Positions 8,300 through 17,664 of a stretch of DNA of 64,000 bases are shown here, one piece after another (position 1 is the stretch's first letter; each line of letters begins with the position of its first letter). Source of the stretch: Fredericiella sp963839515. Lineage in GTDB: Bacteria; Chloroflexota; Anaerolineae; Caldilineales; Caldilineaceae. Position numbers and translations under genes: made by a program. The notes below the pieces were generated by a model. The model was not told the origin of the DNA. It made no database searches and saw only the letters and a program-made list of their open reading frames with translations. Location: contig CAWIVN010000006.1 in NCBI GenBank assembly GCA_963839515.1, positions 1 through 64,000 on the forward strand, in the 5' to 3' direction.

Positions 8300-9499
8300 C
8301 TATCCTCGCGTGTCGACGCCATACCCCTTTAGCACATGCCGCGCCACCACATCCTTGTGTACTTCGTCGGCCCCGTCGTAAATGCGTGCACCGCGCTCGT
8401 GGCGATACCAGAACGACAACAAGGTGTCGTCGGTGACTCCCAGGCCGCCATGCACCTGGATGGCACGGTCGATGACTCGCTGCATGACCCCAGCCACAAA
8501 AAACTTGATCAGCGAGATCTCTACACGTGCAGCAGAGGCACCGGCCGCGTCGATCTTGGCCGCCGCATCCAGGACAAGCAGCCGTGCGGCGTTGATCTCG
8601 GCGCGGCTCTCGGCGATCCAATGCTGCACCACCTGCTGCATAGCCAACGGCCTGCCGGGAGACAGCTCCCTTTGCGCAGCATAGCGGCACATCAGGTCAA
8701 GACAGCGCTCGCTGATGCCGATCCAGCGCATGCAGTGGTGGATGCGGCCAGGGCCAAGCCGCTCTTGCGCCAGCACAAAACCGTCCCCCTCCGCCCCGAT
8801 TCGGTTGCTCTGCGGCACTCGACAGCCTTCAAACCGCACCTCGGCGTGCGTCAGCCAATCGCTGCCGCTCTCGCCCATCATCGAGATATTGCGCACGATG
8901 CGAAAACCAGGCGTGCCGGTCGGTACAATAATCTGGCTGGCGCGGCGGTGCAATTTGGGATGCTGTGGATCGGTGACCACCATGGCGATGGCAAATGCGG
9001 CCCCTTCGGCTGCTGTCGTAAACCACTTATGGCCGTCAATCACGTAATCCTCGCCATCCTTTACGGCCGTAGCGCTCAACCAAACGGGATTGGATCCCGC
9101 ATGTTCCGGCTCGGTCATGGCAAAACAGCTGCGTATCTCGCCTGCCGCCAAGGGCCGCAAGTAACGATCATGCTGCGCTGCGTCGCCGTGCGTCAATAGG
9201 ACTTCCATGTTGCCGATGTCAGGCGCCTGGCAGTTAAAGGCAAAGTGGCCGAACGGGGTACGCCCGAGTTCCTCGCTTACCCGGGCAAACTCCCCCAGCG
9301 TCAGCCCCAGCCCTCCATAGGCCGGCGGCAGCGGCGGCGCCCATAATCCCAAGGCGCGAACCTTGCGCCGCACGGCCTGTAACTGGGGCAGAACAGCGAC
9401 AAAACCTTCGCGCAAGAAGCTGGATTCCAGTGGCAGCAGATCTTCGGCCACAACGGTGCGGATGGCGGCAAGCAGGCTCGGCAGATCGAACGTACCCAT
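8300..9499 (-). CDS. Acyl-CoA dehydrogenase (ACAD10/11-like)
   Basis: This 399-residue flavoprotein has the ordered ACAD signatures: the helical N-terminus, FAMTEPEHAGSNPVWLSATA near residue 140 (FAD/substrate strand), DGHKWFTTAAEGA, the flavin-binding later helices, and the C-terminal RVIDRAIQVHGGLGVTDDTLLSFWYRHERGARIYDGADEVHK segment around 340-385. It oxidises an acyl-CoA and passes electrons to ETF; the chain length cannot be read from sequence. It is translated just before the APH-type kinase (4-nt gap), the same pairing that vertebrate ACAD10/11 carry as one polypeptide. ATG 9499 has GGGAG upstream and gives the expected N-terminus. An ATG at 9526 would add nine residues without support. 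Confidence 0.93.
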   Translation of the reverse strand: MGTFDLPSLLAAIRTVVAEDLLPLESSFLREGFVAVLPQLQAVRRKVRALGLWAPPLPPAYGGLGLTLGEFARVSEELGRTPFGHFAFNCQAPDIGNMEVLLTHGDAAQHDRYLRPLAAGEIRSCFAMTEPEHAGSNPVWLSATAVKDGEDYVIDGHKWFTTAAEGAAFAIAMVVTDPQHPKLHRRASQIIVPTGTPGFRIVRNISMMGESGSDWLTHAEVRFEGCRVPQSNRIGAEGDGFVLAQERLGPGRIHHCMRWIGISERCLDLMCRYAAQRELSPGRPLAMQQVVQHWIAESRAEINAARLLVLDAAAKIDAAGASAARVEISLIKFFVAGVMQRVIDRAIQVHGGLGVTDDTLLSFWYRHERGARIYDGADEVHKDVVARHVLKGYGVDTRG

Positions 9500-9644
9500 A
9501 GTCGGCTCCCAATGGGAGGCGCGCATGCGGCGCCGGCGGTCGGGTCATTCTTGGTGGAAATAGCTCCATCATAGCATAAACGACTGATTTGTGGCGCGCG
9601 CGGGCGCATGCGATAATGGCCGTAAACGGAGCTGCACCCCATCC

Positions 9645-10055
9645 ATGAATACGCAAATCGACTTGCCGCTGACTACGCCCGCCTTGCTGTTTCCGGCAAT
9701 CTCGCTGCTGCTGCTCGCCTACACCAATCGCTTTCTAACGTTGGCCGATCTGGTGCGCAGCCTGCGTGACCGCTACGAATCAAAACACGAGGATCACGTG
9801 CGCGGGCAAATCGCTAACTTGCGTTACCGCCTGAAGCTCATTCGCAACATGCAGGTGGCGGGCGTATCCAGCTTTTTCCTGTGCGTGTTGAGCATGATCC
9901 TGCTGTACATGGGTCAAAACGGCGCAGGAGCCATCGTCTTCGGTGCGGCACTGATTCTGCTGTTGATTTCGTTGGGATTGTCGCTGCGCGAAGTCCAGAT
10001 TTCGATCGACGCATTGACGCTTGAACTGCAGGATATCGACGACCGCAGGCAGTAG
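9645..10055 (+). CDS. DUF2721-like membrane protein
   Basis: This 136-residue protein starts MNTQIDLPLTTPALLFPAIS and contains three hydrophobic segments: about 10-30, 70-90 and 95-115. A conserved-looking cytoplasmic stretch between them, NRFLTLADLVRSLRDRY, is followed by QIANLRYRLKLIRNMQ. This pattern (short N-terminal TM, NRF..LADLVR, RL.LIRNMQ, two TMs, ending in L.LEL.DI) matches the DUF2721 family of uncharacterised inner-membrane proteins. It is followed by a methyltransferase gene 19 nt downstream with its own strong ribosome site. Confidence 0.8.
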   Translation: MNTQIDLPLTTPALLFPAISLLLLAYTNRFLTLADLVRSLRDRYESKHEDHVRGQIANLRYRLKLIRNMQVAGVSSFFLCVLSMILLYMGQNGAGAIVFGAALILLLISLGLSLREVQISIDALTLELQDIDDRRQ

Positions 10056-10074
10056 GCGCAGTAAGGAGGATCGT

Positions 10075-10689
10075 ATGAACCGCAAGAGGCACTGGGAAGC
10101 GGTGTACCAGTCGCGGAGCCCCGATCAGCTGGCTTGGCACCAGGCGACTCCGAGTCTGTCGCTCGATATGATCGCCGCAGCGTCCCTGCCCGACACCGCC
10201 GCCATCATCGATGTCGGCGGGGGTGCTTCGACGCTGGTTGATTATTTGCTGGACCAGGGGTATCTTGACATTACAGTGCTCGACATTGCAGCCAGCGCGC
10301 TGACAGCCGCACAGGCACGGCTCGGCGCTCGCGCCGAAGATGTGACCTGGCTCGAGCAAGACATCCTGCACGCCGAACTGCCACAACGCTACGACCTCTG
10401 GCACGACCGGGCAGTTTTCCACTTCCTGGTGGATCCTGCCGAGCAAGAGCGCTATATTGCCGCTGTGCAGGCGGCGCTCAAGATAAACGGCCATCTGATC
10501 GTCGCAGCCTTTGCCCCCGACGGCCCCGCGCGCTGCTCGAATCTAGATGTGGCTCGTTATGCGCCGGAGCAACTGTGCGACAAGTTCGGCCCGGGTTTTC
10601 ATCTGGTGCGAAGCCAACTGCGGACGCACGTGACGCCTTGGGGAAGTCAGCAGCAGTTCGTCTTCTGTCATTTTCACCGCCACGGTTGA
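10075..10689 (+). CDS. Class I SAM-dependent methyltransferase
   Basis: The ATG at 10075 follows a strong AAGGAGG. The 204-residue product starts MNRKRHWEAVYQSRSPDQLA and has the SAM-binding motif I IIDVGGGASTLVDYLL near residue 43, the acidic residue after strand 2 (ITVLDIAASAL), and motif DLWHDRAVFHFL. It resembles the small methyltransferases of the HW..VY..K type widespread in bacteria, whose substrates are unknown. The GNAT gene begins 8 nt downstream. Confidence 0.9.
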   Translation: MNRKRHWEAVYQSRSPDQLAWHQATPSLSLDMIAAASLPDTAAIIDVGGGASTLVDYLLDQGYLDITVLDIAASALTAAQARLGARAEDVTWLEQDILHAELPQRYDLWHDRAVFHFLVDPAEQERYIAAVQAALKINGHLIVAAFAPDGPARCSNLDVARYAPEQLCDKFGPGFHLVRSQLRTHVTPWGSQQQFVFCHFHRHG

Positions 10690-10697
10690 TCTCTGAT

Positions 10698-11273
10698 ATG
10701 ACTGGTTACCAAGCAAGCACGCTACTTCCATTAGCCACCGAACGTCTTATCTTGCGCCGTCTCGGCGATGGCGACGCACCTGCATTGGCGGCCTACCGCA
10801 ATGATCCCGACGTGGCACGCTACCAAAGCTGGGAACGCTGTTCGCTGGCCGAAGCCAAGGCACTCATCACCGAGTCCAAAAATCAATCCTTTGGCAACCC
10901 GGGCGAATGGATCCAAGCCGCCATCTCCCTCCGCAGCACGAACCAGCTTGTTGGCGATGTGGCCATGAAACTGCAGCGTCATGACCCACGCCAGGCGGTC
11001 GTCGGCTTCACCGTTGCCCGCCATCATCAGCGGCGTGGCTACGCCCACGAGATCCTCACGGCCGTCTTTGATCATTTCTTTTTTGTCATGGGGCTGCACC
11101 GCGTCAGCGCCGATTGTGACCCCCGCAACGACGCCTCCTGGGGACTGATGGAAAGCCTTGGCATGCGCCGCGAGGCGTATCACCTGCGAAATCTCTGGTT
11201 CAAAGGTGAATGGGCAGACGAGTACATATACGCCATTCTGCGCGAGGAGTGGATCGGAATGAGGCACAAATGA
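10698..11273 (+). CDS. GNAT family N-acetyltransferase (RimJ/RimL type)
   Basis: The product is 191 residues. It starts MTGYQASTLLPLATERLILRRL, the typical RimJ/RimL beginning (TERLxLRxL). The acetyl-CoA-binding motif A is VVGFTVARHHQRRGYAHEIL near residue 100, followed by HRVSADCDPRNDASWGLMESLGMRREA. These enzymes acetylate alpha-amino groups of proteins or small amines. Its stop codon overlaps the start of the next gene (ATGA at 11270), so it is translationally coupled to the toroid-like protein. The specific substrate is unknown. Confidence 0.9.
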   Translation: MTGYQASTLLPLATERLILRRLGDGDAPALAAYRNDPDVARYQSWERCSLAEAKALITESKNQSFGNPGEWIQAAISLRSTNQLVGDVAMKLQRHDPRQAVVGFTVARHHQRRGYAHEILTAVFDHFFFVMGLHRVSADCDPRNDASWGLMESLGMRREAYHLRNLWFKGEWADEYIYAILREEWIGMRHK

Positions 11274-12205
11274 CCAAGCTATTGTCACGCGATCGCTACG
11301 CGCATGCACGCGCATACCTGCTCAACTCGGCACGCCCGCTCGAGGCAGCACTCTTTCGCTATCGCTTTGAAGAAGGTGGCGCAGATACGGTGTATGCCGA
11401 GCTGGGGAAATTCCAGAATCCTGACGGCGGCTTTGGCCATGCGCTTGAACCGGATCTGCAGTCTCCTGCCTCTTCAGTGCTGGCGACCACCACTGCCCTG
11501 CAGCGCTTGCGCATGCTGCATGCGCCCGCCCAACACCCGCTGGTCAACGGCGCGCTCCGCTACCTTGTTGCCTCCTACGACTCCAACTATCAGTCGTGGC
11601 CGCTTGTCTCGCGCCTGGCCGAGGATGGCCCGCACGCACCGTGGTGGAACCAGGAAGGATTGGCTGACCGCTTCGGCACCTTTGCTATTAACCCACGCGC
11701 CGAAGTGCTTGGCTATCTGCACGAATTTGCCGACGAAACCGAGTCTGAGGCTGCGACGTTGCGCGATACGTTAACGCCGATCGTGGTCCAAGGCCTTTTG
11801 GAGCACACGGACAAGCTCTCCGGTGATGCATTCCTGTGCTGCCAGCGCCTTGTCGACTCGCCCGGACTGCCCAGTAACATGGCGGTCGATCTCCAGCGCT
11901 GGTTGTTGCGTATGGCAGATACGGCCGTGGCTATGGACCCCGCAACTTGGACTGGGTACGTGTTGCTGCCCCTGCAGGTCGCGCCGAATCGCACGGCCCC
12001 CATGGGGATTCCGTTGTCGCACGTACTTCCGGACAATCTCGATTTTGTGGTTGACACCCAGGCCGGCGATGGATCTTGGGCGCCCACATGGTCGTGGTTT
12101 GGCGCTTACCCTGATACTTGGTCGCAGGCCGAGCGTGACTGGCGCGGCGTGCTGACATTGGAACGGCTGGAGTGGCTGCATGCCTACGACCGTATCGCAA
12201 CGTAA
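11270..12205 (+). CDS. Prenyltransferase/terpenoid-cyclase-toroid-like protein
   Basis: The 311-residue product starts MTKLLSRDRYAHARAYLL at an ATG overlapping the GNAT stop. Around residue 45-60 it has FQNPDGGFGHALEPD, a QNPDGGF motif of the kind seen in the alpha-alpha toroid of prenyltransferase beta subunits and squalene cyclases. A second similar segment is DTQAGDGSWAPTWSWFG near 275. The DxDD catalytic motif of cyclases is not visible, so enzymatic cyclisation is doubtful. It overlaps the following membrane glycosyltransferase by 26 nt. Function unknown; it may bind a hydrophobic or glycan substrate. Confidence 0.75.
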   Translation: MTKLLSRDRYAHARAYLLNSARPLEAALFRYRFEEGGADTVYAELGKFQNPDGGFGHALEPDLQSPASSVLATTTALQRLRMLHAPAQHPLVNGALRYLVASYDSNYQSWPLVSRLAEDGPHAPWWNQEGLADRFGTFAINPRAEVLGYLHEFADETESEAATLRDTLTPIVVQGLLEHTDKLSGDAFLCCQRLVDSPGLPSNMAVDLQRWLLRMADTAVAMDPATWTGYVLLPLQVAPNRTAPMGIPLSHVLPDNLDFVVDTQAGDGSWAPTWSWFGAYPDTWSQAERDWRGVLTLERLEWLHAYDRIAT

Positions 12206-13664
12206 ACTCCAGACAAGCACACACAGTGCCTATCTACGGCTCGTGCTGTATTTGATGTTGGCGGTGGTGCTGCGCCTCGTGCTGTTCGTTTACTTTCCTG
12301 CCATGCTGACCCAGGATTCCAGTGACTACGTTCGGGCGGCCTTAGATATCCACGCCAGGCTGGACTTTAACAGTCGCTGGCTTGGCGATGTGCGTATGCC
12401 TGGCTATCCGATTTTCCTGGCCGCCATCTACCCGGTCACGGGAACTCGCAGCGACTTGTTGGTGTTGGTGCAGACAGCGCTAGGCCTGGCTTGTGTTCCC
12501 CTCGCTTGGAAACTCGGACGATTACTGCACGCACAAGCAGTAGCTGATGCGCTGGCCTTGTTCTTCGCCTTCAACCCAGTCTATCTGCTCCTCGAACATA
12601 CATTGATGACCGAACTTTTATCGATTTTTCTCATGGTTGTGTTCACACTGGTGATTGTGGTCTGCCTGCACAAGCCGCCGTCGCCATGGCTCAGCTTTTT
12701 TGTCGCGGTGCTGTTGGGCGTGGGCATGCTTGTGCGTGTGAATCTAGCGCCATATGGCGTCACCCTGGCCGCAATAGCCATTGGCCGTTGGTTGTGGGGG
12801 GCATGGCGCGCACCTGGGGGCGCACGCTTCGGCACTATGCTTGCTGTCACCCTGCTGCCTGCCTTGGGCCTGCTGCTTACGCTGGGTCCGTGGCTTTGGC
12901 GTAACTATGCAGCGTACCATAACATCTCTCTGTCGGAACACAGCGCGCGCACCTTACTGATGTGGAAGACAATGAGCGGCACAATGGACAGTTCACTGCC
13001 GCTCTATCAACGGTATTCGTATGGCTTGGGGCAGATGAGCTACGAGTGGCTGAATGAGGTTAACACCCGCTATGCGACGGTGCAAGCAGAAGCCATTGCC
13101 AATTCTGTTGTCGCAGAGCAAATTCGTGTGCATCCTGAGCGCCAGTTCGAAGCAATCTTCGCCACCGCCCTCAACTACACAGGAATATTCCGCGAGGGGA
13201 GCGTGCCCAGTGACGACCGCGCTGCTATCGCCTGGTGGTTTCGCAACTGGGTGCCCAATCCCGCAGCCATCGGTCCAGGCTTGGCACATATGCGCATCAA
13301 AGAATGGCTCGAATACGTGCCAATCACCCAGACCAGCGTATGGACGCAAATGTGGGGGCTGTCAGGCAAAATTTACCTGGCGATAGTGCGTCCCCTACTG
13401 CTGGCAGCGATGTTGATTACTTCCCTCGCCTTCGTGCTGCGCGCACGGTTAGGCGAATTTTCTGTTTCCAGCTATCCCCAGCGGGCGGTGGCTAGCCTTA
13501 TCCTTGCATATTATGCGACAGCGATTTTTCATTTCGTTACCCTCACTGGCAGCGATCGATTTATCGTGATTTCGGACTGGGTGGCGGTGCTGGTTTCGGT
13601 CTTCGTGATCAGCCAAAGGCCCAGCGTGCCGGCGCCGATTTTGCCTCAACCTCCGATTGGATAG
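12180..13664 (+). CDS. Membrane glycosyltransferase-like protein (GT39/GT83 type)
   Basis: This 494-residue protein has about ten hydrophobic segments. The first extracytoplasmic loop carries the acidic motif TQDSSDY at about residue 44 and RMPGYPIFLAAIY at about 75, the layout seen in polyprenyl-phosphate-sugar-dependent glycosyltransferases (dolichyl-phosphate mannosyltransferase and ArnT families), where the Asp is catalytic. It would use a lipid-linked sugar on the outer face of the cytoplasmic membrane. Its start lies inside the preceding gene (26-nt overlap), so it is probably co-expressed with it. Its 3' end overlaps the convergent thiamine ABC ATPase gene by 19 nt. Confidence 0.8.
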   Translation: MPTTVSQRKLQTSTHSAYLRLVLYLMLAVVLRLVLFVYFPAMLTQDSSDYVRAALDIHARLDFNSRWLGDVRMPGYPIFLAAIYPVTGTRSDLLVLVQTALGLACVPLAWKLGRLLHAQAVADALALFFAFNPVYLLLEHTLMTELLSIFLMVVFTLVIVVCLHKPPSPWLSFFVAVLLGVGMLVRVNLAPYGVTLAAIAIGRWLWGAWRAPGGARFGTMLAVTLLPALGLLLTLGPWLWRNYAAYHNISLSEHSARTLLMWKTMSGTMDSSLPLYQRYSYGLGQMSYEWLNEVNTRYATVQAEAIANSVVAEQIRVHPERQFEAIFATALNYTGIFREGSVPSDDRAAIAWWFRNWVPNPAAIGPGLAHMRIKEWLEYVPITQTSVWTQMWGLSGKIYLAIVRPLLLAAMLITSLAFVLRARLGEFSVSSYPQRAVASLILAYYATAIFHFVTLTGSDRFIVISDWVAVLVSVFVISQRPSVPAPILPQPPIG

Positions 13665-14761
13665 CGCTGCTCCTGATTGCCTTCGCCACCAGCCATAAGC
13701 AATACCCCGTCGCGCTCCAACCCCAATCGCACCCGTTCTCCGACCCTTGGCAATGGGCGCCTACCGGCCGTGGTGAGATCGAACTGCAGCAGAGGAGCAC
13801 CGACAACGTCAGATGCAAACTGAAGGCGGTAGATGCCGCCGCGAAACGATCCGGCCACCACTGTGCCGTCTAGATAACACGCCACGTTGCCGTCTGCACT
13901 CCCATCAATCCGCCCGGCGTCAGGCCGAATGAGCACGCGGTATGGCTCGCTGAGCAGGTCAGGCGCCGGTTTTGCCGCCAACGGCAAACGACCTAGCACC
14001 GTATCCACCGCCAGGCCATCTTCGGTAATCGTTCCTGCTAACAGATTGTGAAAACCTAGAAAACCGGCCACAAACGCGTTGGCAGGCTGGCGATACACCT
14101 CTTGCGGCGTCCCATCCTGCTCGATGCGTCCCGCACGCATGACGACAACATGGTCTGCCAATGCAAATGCCTCGGCCTGGTCATGCGTCACAAAGATGGT
14201 CGTCACCCCCACGCGGCGGATAATGGCACGCAACTCGTCCACCAACTCCTCGCGCAGGCGTCGGTCCAGATTCGCAAGTGGCTCGTCCAGGAGGAGCAGA
14301 CGTGGCGAAGGGGCGAGCGTACGCGCCAGTGCTACGCGCTGCTGCTCGCCGCCGCTCAGTTCATCCACTGACCGCGCGTGATAACCGGCAAGGTTGACTA
14401 CCTCAAGCATCTCGTCCACTCGCCGTTGCCGGCGGCCCTTGTCCCAACCTGCCATGCGCAGCCCAAAACCTACATTGGCGGCCACGCTCATGTGCGGAAA
14501 CAGCGCATAGTCCTGGAACATGAAACCGAAATTGCGCAGGTATACAGGTTGACTCGTCACGTTTTCATGGTCAAACAGCACACGGCCCTCATCTGGCGTT
14601 TCCAGGCCGGCGATGATACGCAAGAGAGTGGTCTTGCCACAGCCGCTTGGGCCTAACAGGCAGGCAATCTCGCCGTCTGCTACTTGTACGCTTACATCGT
14701 CAAGCACACGCACCCCAGGCACAAAGGACTTGGCGACCCGCTCGACGCTCAAAACAGCCAC
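13646..14761 (-). CDS. thiQ: Thiamine ABC transporter ATP-binding protein
   Basis: This 371-residue ABC ATPase carries Walker A GPSGCGKTT near residue 39, Q-loop MFQDYALFPHM, signature LSGGEQQR near 135, Walker B LLLLDEPLANLD and the H-loop THDQAEA. A C-terminal extension of about 130 residues has TOBE-like strands (RVLIRPDAGRI). The length is that of FbpC/PotA-type ATPases; E. coli ThiQ is shorter and lacks this tail. Assignment to thiamine rests on the operon: it follows the fused permease and the ThiB-like lipoprotein, all downstream of a TPP riboswitch. The start is GTG 14761 with GAGGAG upstream, overlapping the permease stop region. It overlaps the convergent glycosyltransferase gene at its 3' end. 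Confidence 0.88.
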   Translation of the reverse strand: MAVLSVERVAKSFVPGVRVLDDVSVQVADGEIACLLGPSGCGKTTLLRIIAGLETPDEGRVLFDHENVTSQPVYLRNFGFMFQDYALFPHMSVAANVGFGLRMAGWDKGRRQRRVDEMLEVVNLAGYHARSVDELSGGEQQRVALARTLAPSPRLLLLDEPLANLDRRLREELVDELRAIIRRVGVTTIFVTHDQAEAFALADHVVVMRAGRIEQDGTPQEVYRQPANAFVAGFLGFHNLLAGTITEDGLAVDTVLGRLPLAAKPAPDLLSEPYRVLIRPDAGRIDGSADGNVACYLDGTVVAGSFRGGIYRLQFASDVVGAPLLQFDLTTAGRRPLPRVGERVRLGLERDGVLLMAGGEGNQEQRYPIGG

Positions 14762-16507
14762 CTAAAACTCCTCATTCTCGTCCAGTCGGAACCGCTCGAT
14801 GATCAGCAGCACTGCCGCCGTTACCAACATCAGAATCGTGCTCATGGCTAGCGCCTGGCCATAGTTGAGTTGCCCTGGCTGTCCCAATGCACGATAAATG
14901 ACCATCGGCATCGTCGGTCGGTCGGGTTGGGCGATGAGCAGCGTCGCACCAAATTCGCCCAGGCTGATGGCAAAGGCGAACGCCGCCGCCACCAACAAGG
15001 GTCGCCAGAGCAACGGCACGTCGATCGCTCGCCACGTGCGCAGTGGCGAAGCGCCCAACGTCGCCGCCGCCTCATGTAACCTGCGATCGAGCGCCCGCAG
15101 TGAAGGCAGCATGGTGCGCACGACAAACGGCAGCGCAATCAATGTGTGCGCGATCGGAACCAGCCACAGCGAGGTGCGCAGCGGGCCGAGGGCTACGATA
15201 AAGCCAAACCCCAATGTCACGGCCGAGGTGCCGAGTGGCAGCAGCAGCAGCGGATCAAGGATAGCTCCCCAACGCCAGCGTGGCCGCGCAAGCATATAAG
15301 CGGCGATGACTCCCAGCGGCAGGCTGACGGCAAGCGTTGCCGCGGCGTAGAGCAGAGAGTTGCCCACCGCCGCAATCGGCGGTACAAAAAAGGCACTCTG
15401 GCGCGGGTTCTCACCTAGGGCAGCATAGTACTGCAGCGTCAGCTCTCCTCCCAAGGTAACGCTGCGCCACGCCAATGCGGCCAATGGCGCAAGCAGCCCG
15501 ACCATGGTAATGCCCACCGCCAAGGCAATCAGCGTTCGCTGCCGTATCGTACGCGCTTGCTTAGCGGTTTTTACGCCGCCCGGCAGCCGCAATTGGCGGC
15601 TCGTGCGTGCCTGCATGCGCGTGTAAAAAATCATGATCGTGAACGTGACGGCCATCTGCGCTACCGTGAGCGTGGCGGCCACCGGCAGGTTGAAGTAGTA
15701 CACCGCTTGCCGGTAGATCTCCACCTCCAGCGTGGCGAAGGTAGGACCGCCCAGGATGAGGATCACACCAAAGCTGGTGAAGCAGAAAAGAAAGACCAAC
15801 AAGCTGGCTGCCAGCAGGCTGGGCAGCAGCAACGGTAACGTCACGGTTACAAAGCTGTGCCACGGACGTGCCCCCAGTACGGCCGCGGATTCGGCCAGGT
15901 GCGGATTCAGCGTGCTCCAGAAGCCGCCGACGCTGCGAATGATGACACTGACGTTGAAAAAGACATGCGCCAGCAAGATTAGCGCCAGGCTGTGCTCCAG
16001 CTGCAGCGGGGGCGAGTTTAGTCCAAACAACCGCAGCAGTGCGTGGTTGAGCATGCCGTTTTCACCCAAGAGGGCCAAGAAGGCAGAGGCGACGACGACA
16101 GTCGGCATGACAAAGGGAATGGTCAGCAGCGCATGCAGAATGGTCTTGCCGCGGAATGAATAGGTAGCAAAGACATACGCCATCGGCAGTCCCGCCGCCA
16201 CCGCGAGTACGGTCGAAAGCGCCGCTTGCCACGTGGTAAACCATGCCACCTGCCAAAATGAAGGCTGCAGCAAAGCGGCGCCGGCGGCTTCAAGTCCGCC
16301 GGCGCCGAGACTCGCATCGGACGTGAAGCTGACACGCAGGATGCTCGCCAGCGGATAGACGTAGAAGATGGCAAGAAAGCAAAGCGGCAGCAGAAACAGG
16401 AGGCTGAGCCCTGCTGACCGCAACCAGACAGGCGCCCCGCTCTCGTGATCCCAACCTTCGGTCGCCCGACCTCTGGTCGGCTTTACCGCAGAACTGCGTC
16501 CGTCCAT
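14762..16507 (-). CDS. thiP: Thiamine ABC transporter permease (fused two-domain)
   Basis: The 581-residue protein contains two tandem permease domains, each with about six membrane segments, as in ThiP and FbpB. The first half has an EAA-like loop around LAESAAVLGARPWHSFVTVTLPLL and the second around LHEAAATLGASPLRTWRAIDVPLL, both contacting the ATPase. The start lies 25 nt inside the end of the upstream thiB gene and the stop abuts thiQ, so the three are one transcription unit. It imports thiamine or thiamine phosphates across the cytoplasmic membrane, based on the riboswitch and the binding protein. Confidence 0.9.
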   Translation of the reverse strand: MDGRSSAVKPTRGRATEGWDHESGAPVWLRSAGLSLLFLLPLCFLAIFYVYPLASILRVSFTSDASLGAGGLEAAGAALLQPSFWQVAWFTTWQAALSTVLAVAAGLPMAYVFATYSFRGKTILHALLTIPFVMPTVVVASAFLALLGENGMLNHALLRLFGLNSPPLQLEHSLALILLAHVFFNVSVIIRSVGGFWSTLNPHLAESAAVLGARPWHSFVTVTLPLLLPSLLAASLLVFLFCFTSFGVILILGGPTFATLEVEIYRQAVYYFNLPVAATLTVAQMAVTFTIMIFYTRMQARTSRQLRLPGGVKTAKQARTIRQRTLIALAVGITMVGLLAPLAALAWRSVTLGGELTLQYYAALGENPRQSAFFVPPIAAVGNSLLYAAATLAVSLPLGVIAAYMLARPRWRWGAILDPLLLLPLGTSAVTLGFGFIVALGPLRTSLWLVPIAHTLIALPFVVRTMLPSLRALDRRLHEAAATLGASPLRTWRAIDVPLLWRPLLVAAAFAFAISLGEFGATLLIAQPDRPTMPMVIYRALGQPGQLNYGQALAMSTILMLVTAAVLLIIERFRLDENEEF

Positions 16508-17607
16508 GCCTGTATCCAGCGTTCACGGTTGGCGTCGATCGTGGCAGGGTCCAAAGAAACGGGATCGGTCGGCGGCGCAGCAAACTGCGTAAATACATCC
16601 GGCAGTTTTGCCTCGGGATTGACGGGATACACAAACATCTGCAGCGGGATGTCCTCCTGGAACTGAGCGCTGAGCATGTAGTCGATAAATTTTCTGGCTA
16701 GTTCCGGCTGCTTGGCGCCGCGCAACACCCCGGCGAACTCTACCTGGCGGAACGCGCCGCCAGGCAGATCCAGGTTGACGCTGGCCGGCTCCGTGCGGCC
16801 GTCGGTCGCGTAGACCACGTCGGCCGGCGGGCTGCTCGCATAACTCACGACGAGCGGTCGATCGCCTTTACCGCCGGAACCCACAGTAAAATGCTCAAAA
16901 TAGGCCTCGCTCCAGCCATCTGTGATCAGCACGTCGTTGGCGCGCAGCCCGCGCCAAAAGTCCACATATCCGTCCTCGCCAAAATGACCGATCGTCGCCA
17001 GCAAAAAAGCCAGGCCAGGCGATGATGTGGCCGGATTGGGCGCCACCAACAGCCCCTTGTACTGGGGCTTCGTCAGGTCCTCCAGGCTCGTCGGCAGCGC
17101 AATGCCCTTGTCGGCAAACCAGGAAGCGTCGGCATTAAGGTTGACATAGCCAAAGTCGATCGGGGTCAACGCATCGTTGGCCGCCAGGCGCAGATCGGGC
17201 GCCACGGCCTCGACGCCGGCAGCTGTATACGGTTCAAAGATGTCGGCTTTCAGCGCACGGCTTAGGAACGTGTTGTCAACGCCATAAAAGACGTCGGCCA
17301 GCGGCGCATCCTTGCTCAAAATCACCTTGTTGAGCGCCGCGCCGGCATCCCCCAAGGTAAGAAACTGTAGCTTGGCGTTGTTGGCCCGCTCAAACTCCTG
17401 CACCACTGCGTCGCTGACGGCAAACGAGTCGTGTGTTGCCACCACCACTGGAGTGGGACTGGTGCCCGTATCAGTGCCCGCGGCTGCTGGCGTTGTCTCG
17501 TTTCCTTCCACCGTCGCGCTGCCCGGAGCAGCTGTGCCCATGCTGCGGCAGCCAGCCAGGAGCAGGAGCGGCAGCAGTATAATGACTTGCAGGAATAATC
17601 GGCGCAT
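16483..17607 (-). CDS. thiB: Thiamine ABC transporter substrate-binding lipoprotein
   Basis: The chosen ATG at 17607 has GGAGG upstream and gives a lipoprotein signal MRRLFLQ...LLLLAGC with lipidated C20. After a Ser/Thr/Pro-rich linker comes a periplasmic-binding-protein fold of the ThiB/TbpA family: VVATHDSFAVSDAVVQEFE, LQFLTLGDAGAALNKVIL and PLADVFYGVDNTFLSRAL are close to the known ThiB start. The TPP riboswitch about 120 nt upstream supports thiamine as ligand. The 3' end overlaps thiP by 25 nt. A longer frame extends up to 17721 but would run into the riboswitch and is not used. Confidence 0.92.
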   Translation of the reverse strand: MRRLFLQVIILLPLLLLAGCRSMGTAAPGSATVEGNETTPAAAGTDTGTSPTPVVVATHDSFAVSDAVVQEFERANNAKLQFLTLGDAGAALNKVILSKDAPLADVFYGVDNTFLSRALKADIFEPYTAAGVEAVAPDLRLAANDALTPIDFGYVNLNADASWFADKGIALPTSLEDLTKPQYKGLLVAPNPATSSPGLAFLLATIGHFGEDGYVDFWRGLRANDVLITDGWSEAYFEHFTVGSGGKGDRPLVVSYASSPPADVVYATDGRTEPASVNLDLPGGAFRQVEFAGVLRGAKQPELARKFIDYMLSAQFQEDIPLQMFVYPVNPEAKLPDVFTQFAAPPTDPVSLDPATIDANRERWIQAWTDAVLR

Positions 17608-17664
17608 AGGTTGCCTCCACACAAAGATGAAATCACTTGCAGAGCACTTCCTGCGCCAATAAGA

